A stretch of 64,000 nucleotides of DNA, from assembly GCF_000018205.1 (NCBI RefSeq), contig NC_009881.1, forward strand, positions 682,001 through 746,000. Reading direction: 5' to 3'. The notes under the pieces are model-generated. The model worked only from the letters and a program-made list of their open reading frames with translations. It did no database searches and had not been told where the DNA came from. The stretch comes from Rickettsia akari str. Hartford (lineage in GTDB: Bacteria > Pseudomonadota > Alphaproteobacteria > Rickettsiales > Rickettsiaceae). Positions 38,179 to 47,543 of the stretch are shown here, piece after piece (position 1 is the stretch's first letter; every line of letters begins with the position of its first letter). The position numbers and the translations under genes are program-made.

Positions 38179-39663
38179 ATGGCACATAATAAAATAAATA
38201 ACGACACAAATATACTAACTGATGATGAAGATAATTTACCCATACCAAGGGTTTTACCTTCAAATGTTCAAGCGGAGCAAATGCTACTTGGTGCGATTTT
38301 AACCAATAATGAATTACTAAATTACGTATCGGAATTTTTACGTGATGAACATTTTTTTGAACCTATTCATCAAAAAATATATAACGCAATTGAAAAAATT
38401 ACCGAAAAAGGTTTGATAGCTACACCTATTACTTTACGTAGCATGTTAACTCAAGATAAACTATTTCAAGCAATAGAAGGATCGGAGTATTTAGCAAAAT
38501 TGATAACTATGTCAATGATGGTAATAAATCCGCTTGATTACGGTAAAATAATATATGATTTAGCAATAAAGCGTAATTTAATAAATATCGGTGAAGAAGT
38601 AGTAAATAATGCCTATAATTCTTCATTAGAAGTTGAAGCAAAGGCACAGATTGAATATGCCGAAGCTAAACTTTACGATTTAGCTAGCGAAGGCTTGAAT
38701 GAAAAAAGTTTTACCAAAATCGGTATATCTATTTCAGAGTCACTAGCTAGTATTAATAGGGCCATGAAAAATAATGATCACGTAATCGGTATATCTACCG
38801 GTTTGCTTGATCTAGATAATAAATTATTCGGCTTTCATAATTCCGATCTTATCATTCTTGCAGGACGTCCGTCGATGGGTAAAACGGCATTTGCTATAAA
38901 TCTTGCACTTAACGCCTGTAATAATATGCGTCGTAAAAATATTATGGATAATCAAGAAATTCAGTCGGTAGGTTTTTTCTCGTTAGAAATGTCCTCAGAA
39001 CAGCTAACCACACGTCTACTTTCAATGTGTGCAGAAATTGATTCTACTTCTCTTCGTACAGGGATTCTAGGTGAAGAAAAATATAACCGTCTTCGCAAAG
39101 AAGCAAATACTTTATCGGAATTACAATTTTTTATCGATGATACCCCTGCTCTATCTATTTCCGCTATAAGAACAAGAGCTAGAAGAATGAAACGCAAGCA
39201 TAATCTTGGTATATTATTTATCGATTATCTACAATTAATTAGAGGAGCGACTAAATTCGAAAATAGAGTTAGCGAAATTTCAGAGATTACACAAGGTTTA
39301 AAAGCGATAGCAAAAGAGTTAAATATTCCGGTGATCGCCTTATCTCAGCTTTCAAGAGCGGTAGAACTGCGTGAGGACAAAAAACCTATGCTATCTGACC
39401 TTAGAGAATCAGGAACTATAGAACAGGATGCGGATATAGTAATGTTTATTTACCGTGAAGAATATTATTTAACTAGAAAAGAACCGGCAGCAGGTGATGC
39501 TAAACATGCCGAATGGTTAGATAAGCTCAATAAAGTATATAATATTGCCGATATAATTGTTGCAAAACATCGTAATGGACCGGTTGGAAATGTTCCGCTT
39601 TATTATGATAGTCAATTTTCTAAATTTGGTAATTTGGAGAAAAGAACTTTTAATTCTGTTTAA
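38179..39663 (+). CDS. dnaB: Replicative DNA helicase DnaB
   Basis: DnaB is the hexameric helicase at the replication fork. The 494-residue protein has the N-terminal DnaG-binding domain (VLPSNVQAEQMLLGAIL). The RecA-like C-terminal domain carries Walker A AGRPSMGKTAFAINLA, Walker B ILFIDYLQLI, VIALSQLSRAVELR and LSDLRESGTIEQDAD. The arginine finger region KHRNGPVG is near the end. No intein or truncation is seen. The region after the stop is occupied by RPEs. Confidence 0.97.
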   Translation: MAHNKINNDTNILTDDEDNLPIPRVLPSNVQAEQMLLGAILTNNELLNYVSEFLRDEHFFEPIHQKIYNAIEKITEKGLIATPITLRSMLTQDKLFQAIEGSEYLAKLITMSMMVINPLDYGKIIYDLAIKRNLINIGEEVVNNAYNSSLEVEAKAQIEYAEAKLYDLASEGLNEKSFTKIGISISESLASINRAMKNNDHVIGISTGLLDLDNKLFGFHNSDLIILAGRPSMGKTAFAINLALNACNNMRRKNIMDNQEIQSVGFFSLEMSSEQLTTRLLSMCAEIDSTSLRTGILGEEKYNRLRKEANTLSELQFFIDDTPALSISAIRTRARRMKRKHNLGILFIDYLQLIRGATKFENRVSEISEITQGLKAIAKELNIPVIALSQLSRAVELREDKKPMLSDLRESGTIEQDADIVMFIYREEYYLTRKEPAAGDAKHAEWLDKLNKVYNIADIIVAKHRNGPVGNVPLYYDSQFSKFGNLEKRTFNSV

Positions 39664-39674
39664 ATCAGAATTGC

Positions 39675-39890
39675 CTTAACGTCATTGCGAACGACTAAAG
39701 GCGTTGTTGCATGGGTCGATCCCGCTGAGGCTGGAATCCGTCGTTGTCATACCGTGACTTAATCGCGGTATCCAAAAATACAACTTTACAATACTAAATT
39801 TTAGTATTTTTAACTGGACCCCGTGGTCAAGCCACAAGGTACAAGTCATTTTCTGGATCCACGCCTACATGGGAATGACATCGGAAAGCT
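39675..39890. repeat. Composite RPE region after dnaB
   Basis: Three element types follow each other: GTCATTGCGAACGAC with TTGTTGCATGGGTCG, then GTCATACCGTGACTTAATCGCGGTATCC, then ACCCCGTGGTCAAGCCAC, and finally GGATCCACGCCTACATGGGAATGACAT. Insertion of one element next to another is suggested. Confidence 0.7.
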
Positions 39891-39894
39891 CGAG

Positions 39895-40130
39895 AATATC
39901 AATTATTTCATCAAAATTTTCACGTCGTTTATTTTTTCTACACATTTTATTGCGTTATAAAGCAACTCATTATTATTGTTATTCTAAAGCCACATCTCAT
40001 TATCATGAATAAACTCACTTAAGGTTAAAACTTGTATCTGTTTTCCTGCGTATTGGTTTCCTAATGAGCTTTGCACGTTATTTCTTACTTGTTTTATTGT
40101 TTTATATTATTTTCTACTATCATAGTATTT
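39895..40130 (-). other. Unrecognised coding remnant
   Basis: On the minus strand a stretch reads VRNNVQSSLGNQYAGKQIQVLTLSEFIHDNEMWL, then a stop, then NELLYNAIKCVEKINDVKILMK. It looks like the remains of a soluble protein. No family is recognised. Confidence 0.3.
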
Positions 40131-40149
40131 AACAGTTAATTTAGTTACT

Positions 40150-41240
40150 ATATTAACAAGTTCATAGCCCATTATAAGCATTCCGATAATTACGCATATA
40201 ATAATTAGATATCGTTTTTGCAATTATTACAAGAATCATACTGGCAAACCATAAAATTGTAATAAAAGCATTAGGTACTACTACTGCTACAATATAAGCC
40301 GGTAATATAGTAACAATAGAAGTGGTCATATTACGAAGTACTACATTCGGTATCGGATTCATAAACATAGTTTTAATGGCATCACATAGCCCTACTCCTG
40401 GTATTGAGGTAGCGATAGCAAGAGTTGCAATTATCCAAACTAATAATTGTACGGACTGCGATTTTGCTATATTACTTAATTCAATCTCCGACTTCTACAT
40501 TACTGGTAATCATTTGTTGATACAATGTTGGATTATTATGATGTACTACAATAAGAATACTACAAGTCCAAATTATATATACTATTGCAGGAATTAAACT
40601 GCCAAATAAAAACGCCGTCTTTAGCATTTTAGCATCTTTGTTACAATAATTAGTTAAGATATGAAAGATTACTTGGAAACCAAATGAAGTAAAAAAACTA
40701 CCGGAGTTACTACACTCCATATAGATATTTCTTTATAATTTGGTAAGAATAAAGGTAAATTATCCCACTAAATCATGGAAACAAGTCTAATAACTAAAAT
40801 TACAATTATTATAATTAACTAGATAAATAGCACTCGATTTATATAATCTACTAACTTTAGAGGTAATAATATTAGAATGCTAATAATAACATACCATGCT
40901 AATATATAAGTTATACTTGTATCTCAAGCGAATAACTTCTGGAATTTTGAAGAACCTCCATATATAAATACTGCAAGTAAAGCATGTGAAAGGAGCTTAA
41001 TGCTTACCGTACCGATGATTTGTGCAGTATGTCCTGAAAAATATTTTCCCAATGCCCCAAGTGTTAAACCTTTACATGCCTAAAGATTAAGCTCTAGATT
41101 AATTAAAGAAGTATAATACATTATATCAATGTTATACTAGGTATTATACCTAATTTTGCTTACACCATAAGCAGTGCTATCATACTGCTACCTATACAAG
41201 TACCTGACATTAACAGGATCGAACCAATAAGTTTTTGCAT
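40150..41240 (-). pseudogene. HAAAP-family aromatic amino-acid permease (TyrP-like) remnant
   Basis: From ATG 41240 the minus strand reads MQKLIGSILLMSGTCIGSSMIALLMV, the first helix of TyrP/Mtr permeases, then a stop. A long middle part in shifting frames contains FGFQVIFHILTNYCNKDAKMLKTAFLFGSLIPAIVYIIW (40720-40481), and the end has NPIPNVVLRNMTTSIVTILPAYIVAVVVPNAF (40368-40162). More than five stops or shifts interrupt it. The organism has lost this route for tyrosine or tryptophan uptake, at least at this locus. Confidence 0.75.
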
Positions 41241-41460
41241 AATTTAACGAAATTTAGATTAAAGAACACAGTATGTAATTTTTGCTAAAAAGAAAATCAG
41301 TTTAAAAAAAGATAAGATTTTAAAGGAAAAGGTTTTGATAAGTAAAATTAACATTCATGTAATTTTGTTAAAATATATGTGGCGACAGGTATAATTATAT
41401 TAATTATTTATGTCAAATTATTAATATTGCTTTTGAATGGTATTTTTGTATGTTTTTATT

Positions 41461-41506
41461 AGACATCTTTTAAATAACCTCTAGAAGCCGGTTTAGAAAG
41501 ATGTCT
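41461..41506. repeat. Hairpin in the rluB leader
   Basis: AGACATCTTT (41461-41470) pairs with AAAGATGTCT (41497-41506). Inside, TAACC can pair with GGTTTA. It ends 22 bases before the rluB start. It may be a terminator for upstream transcription or an expression-modulating leader structure. Bases 41241-41460 show no gene. Confidence 0.5.
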
Positions 41507-41528
41507 ATGAAATTTACTATATTTAAAA

Positions 41529-42218
41529 ATGCAAAGATTAGCCAAAATAATTAGTAATGCAGGAATATGTTCTAGGCGTGATGCTGAAAAGCTGATAGCT
41601 GAAGGACAGGTAAAAGTAGACGGTATTACAATTTTATCACCCGCTACAAATGTTGATATTAGTAATAAAATCGAAGTATCAGGCATATTAATCAATAATA
41701 TACAAAAACCAAGGCTTTGGATTTATTATAAGCCTGTGGGTTTAATTACTACTCATAAAGATCCATTATCTCGTAAAACGGTTTTTGAACAACTAACAGG
41801 TTTACCTCGTGTTATTTCAATAGGTAGGCTGGATTTAAATAGCGAAGGTTTGTTATTACTAACTAATAGCGGTGACTTAGCTCGTCAGTTTGAGCTACCT
41901 TCAAATAGGTTAAAGCGAGTATATCATGTTAGGGCATATGGGAAGTCTGATATTCTACTAAAAAGCGATTATAAAAATTTAGAAATTGACGGGATATTTT
42001 ATAATCCTCATTCGATAAAGTTACTTAAGCAAAATAAAAGTAATTCTTGGTTTGAAGTAGTTTTATTTGAAGGAAAAAATCGTGAAATTAGAAGAATATT
42101 CGAGTATTTTGGACTAAAAGTGCACAAATTAATTAGGATTCAATATGGTAGTTTTACAATAGATAATCTAAAACCCGGAGCTTATAAAGAAATAAATAAT
42201 AAAATACTGGCAGAATAA
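41529..42218 (+). CDS. rluB: Ribosomal large subunit pseudouridine synthase B family
   Basis: The 229-residue protein has an N-terminal S4 RNA-binding domain (QRLAKIISNAGICSRRDAEKLIAEGQVKVDG). The catalytic domain follows, with the active Asp in ISIGRLDLNSEGLLLLTNSGDLA and the C-terminal EGKNREIRRIFEYFGLKVHKLIRIQYG. RluB modifies U2605 of 23S rRNA in E. coli; RluF/RluE relatives are possible, but the S4 domain and length favour RluB. It is followed after 50 bases by the pentapeptide gene. Confidence 0.93.
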   Translation: MQRLAKIISNAGICSRRDAEKLIAEGQVKVDGITILSPATNVDISNKIEVSGILINNIQKPRLWIYYKPVGLITTHKDPLSRKTVFEQLTGLPRVISIGRLDLNSEGLLLLTNSGDLARQFELPSNRLKRVYHVRAYGKSDILLKSDYKNLEIDGIFYNPHSIKLLKQNKSNSWFEVVLFEGKNREIRRIFEYFGLKVHKLIRIQYGSFTIDNLKPGAYKEINNKILAE

Positions 42219-42268
42219 TTAGTAATGTGTTACCATTAACGTATTTTAACTAATCATATAGAAAACAT

Positions 42269-45133
42269 ATGACAAATCTTAATATATATAAATGTGAAGA
42301 AAAAGACTTAAACGATTATCTTGATTATATAAAAGATAACCCTAGTGTCTCATTAAATGATTTTATCAAAAATAAATATTTCGCTGAAGATAATAATACA
42401 ATTATCATGACTAGCTTAGAAAATATGGAAATTAACACAGATTTAGTCAATGCTAATTTCCAAGGTACAATATTAACAGATGCAGTATTTAATAATTGTG
42501 ATTTAACAAATACCATATTATGTGATGCAGATTTAACAAATGTAAAATTTAATGATTGTACATTTATCAGTACCGACTTTAGAGGCGCAAATCTTCATTA
42601 CACAGACTTTAATTATAAAGATTATGATTATGATCACTATAAAATCCCCAATCTAAAAGATAAAATACGAGATATAAAACTCTCTTTTTCAAATCTTGAA
42701 AGATTAAATAAATACATAGATAAGGATTTAGAAAAAGAACGTATTAAAGAAATAGTTATAGATGAAATTACGAATAAAAAGAAATATATTCTAGCTACGG
42801 AAGACGAAGAAACTTTACATACAGTAAAATCAAAAGAGCTACAGACTAAGCAAGAAGAGTTAGAAACTCTAAAGCAAAACCTAGATAATCCTGGGATTGT
42901 TACCAATCTTTTAAATGCTTTTTGGAATAGTACAGAAACTATTGCTCAAAACCGACAAAACAAACTAGAAAAAATCAATAAGTTACAGCATGGAATAAAT
43001 AAATTAGAGACTGAAATATATGCTTTAGATAATCTTAGAATGTTCTGCGGTAACGGTCTTGCAGATATTTTTAAGCAGTTAAAAGATGAAAAAATACAAG
43101 TAAAACTAGATCCGTCATATATTATAGGTGCGCCAGCCAAAGAACGTGATATACCGAAAGAATATATAAAATTAACTTCTGCCGAATTTGATCTATATTT
43201 AGCTGAAGCAACAAAACAATCTGATACAAAATTATCTCTTACCGATTTTGTTAGAAAGCAAAAAAAACTTTCAGAAGATTTAAATATAGTTCCTGATCTT
43301 TCAGACATTAATTTATCAGGTAAAACTCTTACTAATCTTAACATGAAGAATACATTATTTGCTTCAGCTAATTTAGAAAATATTAACATCTCAAATTGTA
43401 ATTTAGATTTTACTAATTTTGAAGGAGCTAATTTACACAATGCTGTTTTTCAAGATGTTACGGCTCGTAACGCAGTATTTCTTTTTGCTGATCTTAAAAA
43501 TAGCAAAATTGAAAATAGCGATATGTCGAGAGCTTACATGCCTAAAGTAGATTTATCTGAAGCAGAGGTAACAAATAGCAAATTTAATGCTATTATGATG
43601 GTTAATGCCGATGCCGAAAAGTTAATTATGCAAGATTCAGAATGGCAAAATTCTAATCTTACCGGTATATCACTTGCTTATGCAGATATGCAAAGAGTTC
43701 AAATGCAAGGAGTAATTTTAAATAATGCACTTCTAGATCAAGCAAATATCGTTTCTACTGATCTTGAAAATGCTTTTATGAATAATGCACGTGCGTTAGA
43801 AGCAAAATTCAAAGAGCAATGTAACATGCAAGGCATAACTGCAAGGAATGCCTATTTTAGCGATGCTGAATTTGAAAATATACTATCTTTAAAAGAAGCT
43901 GACTTAAGAGAAGCTATAATACAGCGTGTTAAACTTAAGAATGCTGATTTAACAAAAGCAAATCTGGATAAAGCAAATCTTGAATATGCCGATCTTACAA
44001 ACGCTACGCTTACTAATGCAACTGCACAATTTGTTAAGTTAAGTAATGCTACTTTAGAAAAAGCAGAAGCTGAAGGATTAAATATTTCTGATGTTATTGC
44101 TACAAATATTAATGCTAAGGAAGCTAACTTTAAAAATGTAATTATGCAGCGTGCTGATCTTACTAAAGCCGATTTCACTAAAGCGATGCTTGAAAATGCA
44201 GATATGCAAGCAGTAGAAGCACTTGATGCTATATTTAAAGAAGCAAATCTAAAACAAGCAAATCTAAAAGCAGCAAATCTAGCTGGAATTAATAAAGAAG
44301 GAGCAGATTTTGATAAAGCAAAACTCAACGATGCTACAAAGATGCATGATACTAAAGGTGAGTCTAAAGGGAATTTAAATCATCAAGATAAAGACGGTAA
44401 AAAAACATCTGTCAATGTTAACGAGCATGCTAAATTACAAGATAAAATTCATGCAAGAGAAAAAAGCGGTTGGTTTCTGAAAACCGTGGTAGGACAGCTT
44501 GGTACAAAAATTGCTAGAACTACTACATCAGGAATTAGCAGCGTAACAAAATTTTTAGCAAGTAAGAATTTTTTAGTAGGGCTTGCCGTAGTAGCAGGTC
44601 TTGTAGTAGCAGCTGCACCTTTCGTAGCGATGCCTGCATTATTGGTCACCGGCACAGCCCTTGCTACTAAAGCTGTTATTCTAGGAGCAGGTATTTTAGC
44701 TGGAGGTCTAGTCGCTATTTGCACTGATAAACTTATTCAAAAACCTTTACGCAATCTTCAGAAATCATGTGAAAACTTAACTAGTAGTATAGATAAATAT
44801 ATCTCACCGCCTCCTGAAAATATTGATGAATTAGTAAAAGAACAACAACAAGCGAAACAAAAAGCTGAGACAGAAAAATCTAAAGAAAGGGAAAAAAATT
44901 TAAATAATGTAAATAATAATATTGATAAAGCTAAAGAACAAGATATTTTAAAACAAGTACAAAATAATTTAAACCAAGAAACGCCAAAAAAAGATAAAAC
45001 TATAGAAAAACAACAAACAGAGCCTGGTAAATTTGCAGCAAAATTTCAGCCTAACACTAAAGGGAATGGATTTGTTAAAAAAATACAAGACGAAAAAAAA
45101 CACACAAATTCAACAAAAGAAGTATATAACTAA
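42269..45133 (+). CDS. Large pentapeptide-repeat protein with hydrophobic hairpin
   Basis: This 954-residue protein has no signal peptide. Residues about 1-115 and 303-395 are two copies of one module: a YL..SL.DFI.K head followed by pentapeptide repeats ending ANLHYTDF or ANLHNAVF. A charged coiled coil (about 130-260) separates them. From about 340 to 690 there are dozens of A(D/N)LxxA-type repeats (ADLTKANLDKANLEYADL), which form a right-handed quadrilateral beta helix. Residues about 765-820 are an Ala/Gly-rich hydrophobic pair (FLVGLAVVAGLVVAAAPF, AVILGAGILAGGLVAI). The tail is Lys/Gln-rich. Function is unknown. The beta helix suggests a binding surface, and the hydrophobic hairpin suggests membrane insertion, possibly in a host membrane. 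It is coupled to rsmD by 4 bases. Confidence 0.85.
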   Translation: MTNLNIYKCEEKDLNDYLDYIKDNPSVSLNDFIKNKYFAEDNNTIIMTSLENMEINTDLVNANFQGTILTDAVFNNCDLTNTILCDADLTNVKFNDCTFISTDFRGANLHYTDFNYKDYDYDHYKIPNLKDKIRDIKLSFSNLERLNKYIDKDLEKERIKEIVIDEITNKKKYILATEDEETLHTVKSKELQTKQEELETLKQNLDNPGIVTNLLNAFWNSTETIAQNRQNKLEKINKLQHGINKLETEIYALDNLRMFCGNGLADIFKQLKDEKIQVKLDPSYIIGAPAKERDIPKEYIKLTSAEFDLYLAEATKQSDTKLSLTDFVRKQKKLSEDLNIVPDLSDINLSGKTLTNLNMKNTLFASANLENINISNCNLDFTNFEGANLHNAVFQDVTARNAVFLFADLKNSKIENSDMSRAYMPKVDLSEAEVTNSKFNAIMMVNADAEKLIMQDSEWQNSNLTGISLAYADMQRVQMQGVILNNALLDQANIVSTDLENAFMNNARALEAKFKEQCNMQGITARNAYFSDAEFENILSLKEADLREAIIQRVKLKNADLTKANLDKANLEYADLTNATLTNATAQFVKLSNATLEKAEAEGLNISDVIATNINAKEANFKNVIMQRADLTKADFTKAMLENADMQAVEALDAIFKEANLKQANLKAANLAGINKEGADFDKAKLNDATKMHDTKGESKGNLNHQDKDGKKTSVNVNEHAKLQDKIHAREKSGWFLKTVVGQLGTKIARTTTSGISSVTKFLASKNFLVGLAVVAGLVVAAAPFVAMPALLVTGTALATKAVILGAGILAGGLVAICTDKLIQKPLRNLQKSCENLTSSIDKYISPPPENIDELVKEQQQAKQKAETEKSKEREKNLNNVNNNIDKAKEQDILKQVQNNLNQETPKKDKTIEKQQTEPGKFAAKFQPNTKGNGFVKKIQDEKKHTNSTKEVYN

Positions 45134-45137
45134 ATAA

Positions 45138-45716
45138 GTGTTAAAAATAATATCCGGTAAATATAGAAACCAAATTATACCTACCGCTAAAAATATCAAA
45201 TATCGGCCTTCCACCGGTAAGCTCAAAGAGGCGATATTTAGTATATTAACATCCGGTGAGTTTACCGTTAATAAATTATTTAACGAGAATACACACATTC
45301 TCGATTTATTTGCCGGTAGCGGTAGCCTCGCTTTTGAAAGCCTATCAAGAGGAGCAGGTTTTGCTACCTTAATTGATATTGATACATCTTCATTAAGAAT
45401 AGCCAAAGCATTTGCTAAATCTCTAAATATCGAAGATAAAGTTAATTTTGTTAATATTAATGCCTTAAATCTACCGCAAGCAAATAAGGCTTTTGATCTT
45501 GTATTTATAGACCCCCCTTATCATAAGGATATAGTGCCTAAAGTAATGAAATTGCTGATAAAAAACAACTGGCTTGAAGGCGGTACTATAATAGTTATTG
45601 AGATGGCCAAACTAGATGATTATGTTTTAGATGAAAATATTGAAATTTTATGTGAAAAACTATATGGTAAGAGTAAGCTATTGATTTTGAGATATGGTTG
45701 CCATCCCGCTACTTGA
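45138..45716 (+). CDS. rsmD: 16S rRNA (guanine966-N2)-methyltransferase
   Basis: RsmD methylates G966 of 16S rRNA in the assembling 30S subunit, using SAM. The 192-residue protein starts with GTG at 45138, 4 bases after the pentapeptide gene, and reads LKIISGKYRNQIIPT. The SAM-binding strand is ILDLFAGSGSLAFESLSRGA. The catalytic N-methylase motif is LVFIDPPYHKD. The RPSTGKLKEAIFSIL block is typical of the family. Confidence 0.94.
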   Translation: MLKIISGKYRNQIIPTAKNIKYRPSTGKLKEAIFSILTSGEFTVNKLFNENTHILDLFAGSGSLAFESLSRGAGFATLIDIDTSSLRIAKAFAKSLNIEDKVNFVNINALNLPQANKAFDLVFIDPPYHKDIVPKVMKLLIKNNWLEGGTIIVIEMAKLDDYVLDENIEILCEKLYGKSKLLILRYGCHPAT

Positions 45717-45812
45717 TCAGCATTGTTGCATAGTTCGAAAAACCTACTCTATGTGTTATTCCAGCGTAGGCGGGAATAACACAGAACCACGTAACAAGAC
45801 ATTCAAAAACAA
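45717..45812. repeat. RPE fragment between rsmD and radA
   Basis: It contains CATTGTTGCATAGTTCGAAAAACC, a member of the TTGTTGCATGG family, followed by GTTATTCCAGCGTAGGCGGGAATAACA, the usual RPE arm. Confidence 0.65.
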
Positions 45813-45814
45813 AC

Positions 45815-47155
45815 ATGACAAAAGACAAGAAGCATTATATCTGTTCTAACTGTGGAAATACTAGTCCTAAATGGTCAGGGCAGTGCTTTGACTGCGGTGT
45901 ATGGGGTTGTATTGTCGAAGAGATAGTAAGTTCAAATAAAGCAATTGTTAAAACAGGTAGCAAACAAGATTTCGATAAACTTTCAGGTCACGTAGCCGCA
46001 CAGTTACACATCCCTACACCTATAGGTGAATTAAATAAAGTCCTAGGGGGCGGTTTGGTGCTTGGTTCTGCTATATTAATAGGAGGAGACCCTGGCATAG
46101 GCAAATCTACTTTGTTACTACAACTAGCAGCCAGTAATTTTGTATCAAAGATCAATTGCTTATATATAACGGGCGAAGAATCATTAGACCAAATAAAATT
46201 AAGGGCAATAAGGCTAAATCTAACGAACTATAATACCGATATTTTAGCAGCCACTAATGTGGAAGATATTATTGCGAGTATGGAAGCTAATAAAAATAAT
46301 ATTGATTTGGTAGTGATTGATTCTATTCAAACAATTACCACAAAAGCATTACAATCGCCTCCAGGCACTGTTTCACAAATTCGTACATGTGCAAATGAAC
46401 TTGTTAATTATTCTAAGCAAAACAATATAATTATTTTATTAAGCTGTCACGTAACTAAAGACGGTCATCTAGCAGGTCCTAAGATACTTGAGCATTTAGT
46501 TGATACCGTGCTATATTTCGAGGGAGATCATAATAATCATTTCCGTATTTTACGTTCATATAAAAATCGTTTTGGCGGTGTTGGTGAAATAGGAGTATTT
46601 GAGATGAGCGGCAGCGGGCTTATTGAAGTAACAAATCCGTCTGAACTATTTTTGATGCAGCGAGAGCAGAACGTTATAGGTACGTCTATTTTTGCAGGAA
46701 TTGAAGGCTCAAGTCCATTACTTATGGAAGTACAAGCCCTCATAGTACCTTCAAATATGGTAACTCCTAGACGCTCTGCGGTGGGCTGGGATGTCAATAG
46801 ATTATCAATGATACTTGCCGTACTTAGTAGTAGGATAGGACTTAATCTTGCTAATTATGAAGTATATTTAAGCATAGCTGGAGGACTTAAAATTACCGAT
46901 CCTGCTTCGGACCTTGCAGTAGCAGCGAGCTTAATATCTGCCGCAACAGGCAAACCAGTTCCTGAACAAAGAGTTTTTTTCGGAGAAATAAGCTTATCGG
47001 GTGAGATAAGAAAAACTGCAAAAGCAGAAACAAGAATAAAAGAAGCCGTAAAGCTTGGATTTAATAAGATTATCTGCTCTAAACTTGAGCATTTAACGTA
47101 TGACTTTATATCTTCCGTCTCACATTTAAAGGATTTACAAGAGATAATTAGATGA
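45815..47155 (+). CDS. radA: DNA repair protein RadA (Sms)
   Basis: RadA processes recombination intermediates and drives branch migration. The 446-residue protein begins with the C4 zinc motif CSNCGNTSPKWSGQCFDCG. The RecA-like core has Walker A GGDPGIGKSTLL, Walker B DLVVIDSIQT, and the RadA-specific KNRFGGVGEIGVFEM. The C-terminal Lon-like domain (SAVGWDVNRLSMILAVLSSRIGL, YLSIAGGLKITDPASDLAVA) lacks the protease Ser-Lys pair, as usual. Its stop overlaps the next ORF as ATGA. Confidence 0.96.
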   Translation: MTKDKKHYICSNCGNTSPKWSGQCFDCGVWGCIVEEIVSSNKAIVKTGSKQDFDKLSGHVAAQLHIPTPIGELNKVLGGGLVLGSAILIGGDPGIGKSTLLLQLAASNFVSKINCLYITGEESLDQIKLRAIRLNLTNYNTDILAATNVEDIIASMEANKNNIDLVVIDSIQTITTKALQSPPGTVSQIRTCANELVNYSKQNNIIILLSCHVTKDGHLAGPKILEHLVDTVLYFEGDHNNHFRILRSYKNRFGGVGEIGVFEMSGSGLIEVTNPSELFLMQREQNVIGTSIFAGIEGSSPLLMEVQALIVPSNMVTPRRSAVGWDVNRLSMILAVLSSRIGLNLANYEVYLSIAGGLKITDPASDLAVAASLISAATGKPVPEQRVFFGEISLSGEIRKTAKAETRIKEAVKLGFNKIICSKLEHLTYDFISSVSHLKDLQEIIR

Positions 47156-47469
47156 AAACGTATGTTGTAGTAAATTTGGAAGAAGCACGTAATTTTTTAT
47201 CTAGTATAGAAGCACAGCTGATATTAACAAATAATGCCTATAGCGTAAAATATTACGGTATGCTAGCAATTAATTACATATTTAAAACTTTAAGTAAAGA
47301 ATTTCCGAAAAAAGTTTTAGAGATTACCGTAAATGTAGGCGAGGATCATGCCGCGTTATTTACTGCAATCAAACTAGGATATAAGAATATATTATATACA
47401 GGGGATTCTAAGGAAGCTAGAGGGTTATTGGGTGGAGTAGAAAACACTCTATGTCATACCGTGGTTTGA
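47152..47469 (+). CDS. Small conserved-looking protein, function unknown
   Basis: The 105-residue soluble protein (MKTYVVVNLEEARNFLSSIEAQL, VLEITVNVGEDHAALFTAIKLGYKNILYTGD) has a simple alpha/beta pattern and no catalytic motif that I recognise. It overlaps radA by 4 bases and is surely cotranscribed. The last residues (VENTLCHTVV) and the stop come from an RPE that begins near 47450, so the natural C terminus was replaced. It may still fold, since the last predicted strand precedes the element. Confidence 0.7.
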   Translation: MKTYVVVNLEEARNFLSSIEAQLILTNNAYSVKYYGMLAINYIFKTLSKEFPKKVLEITVNVGEDHAALFTAIKLGYKNILYTGDSKEARGLLGGVENTLCHTVV

Positions 47470-47530
47470 CCACGGTATCCAAAAAAAATTAAAAAAGACT
47501 GGATACCGCAGTCAATCCGCGGTATGATCA
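47450..47530. repeat. RPE at the end of 47152-47469
   Basis: GTCATACCGTGG and CCACGGTATCC form one hairpin. GGATACCGCAG and CCGCGGTATGATC form the second. The linker is A-rich. The element supplies the stop of the upstream gene and ends just before the recO ribosome site. Confidence 0.8.
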
Positions 47531-47543
47531 CCAAGGAAAAACT

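Noticed and set aside
42946-43440. 164-codon ORF antisense to the pentapeptide gene, with others at 43852-44328 and 44449-44724
   Set aside because: The repetitive AxLxx codons force open antisense frames rich in Ser, Ala and Leu. No start signals or family match.
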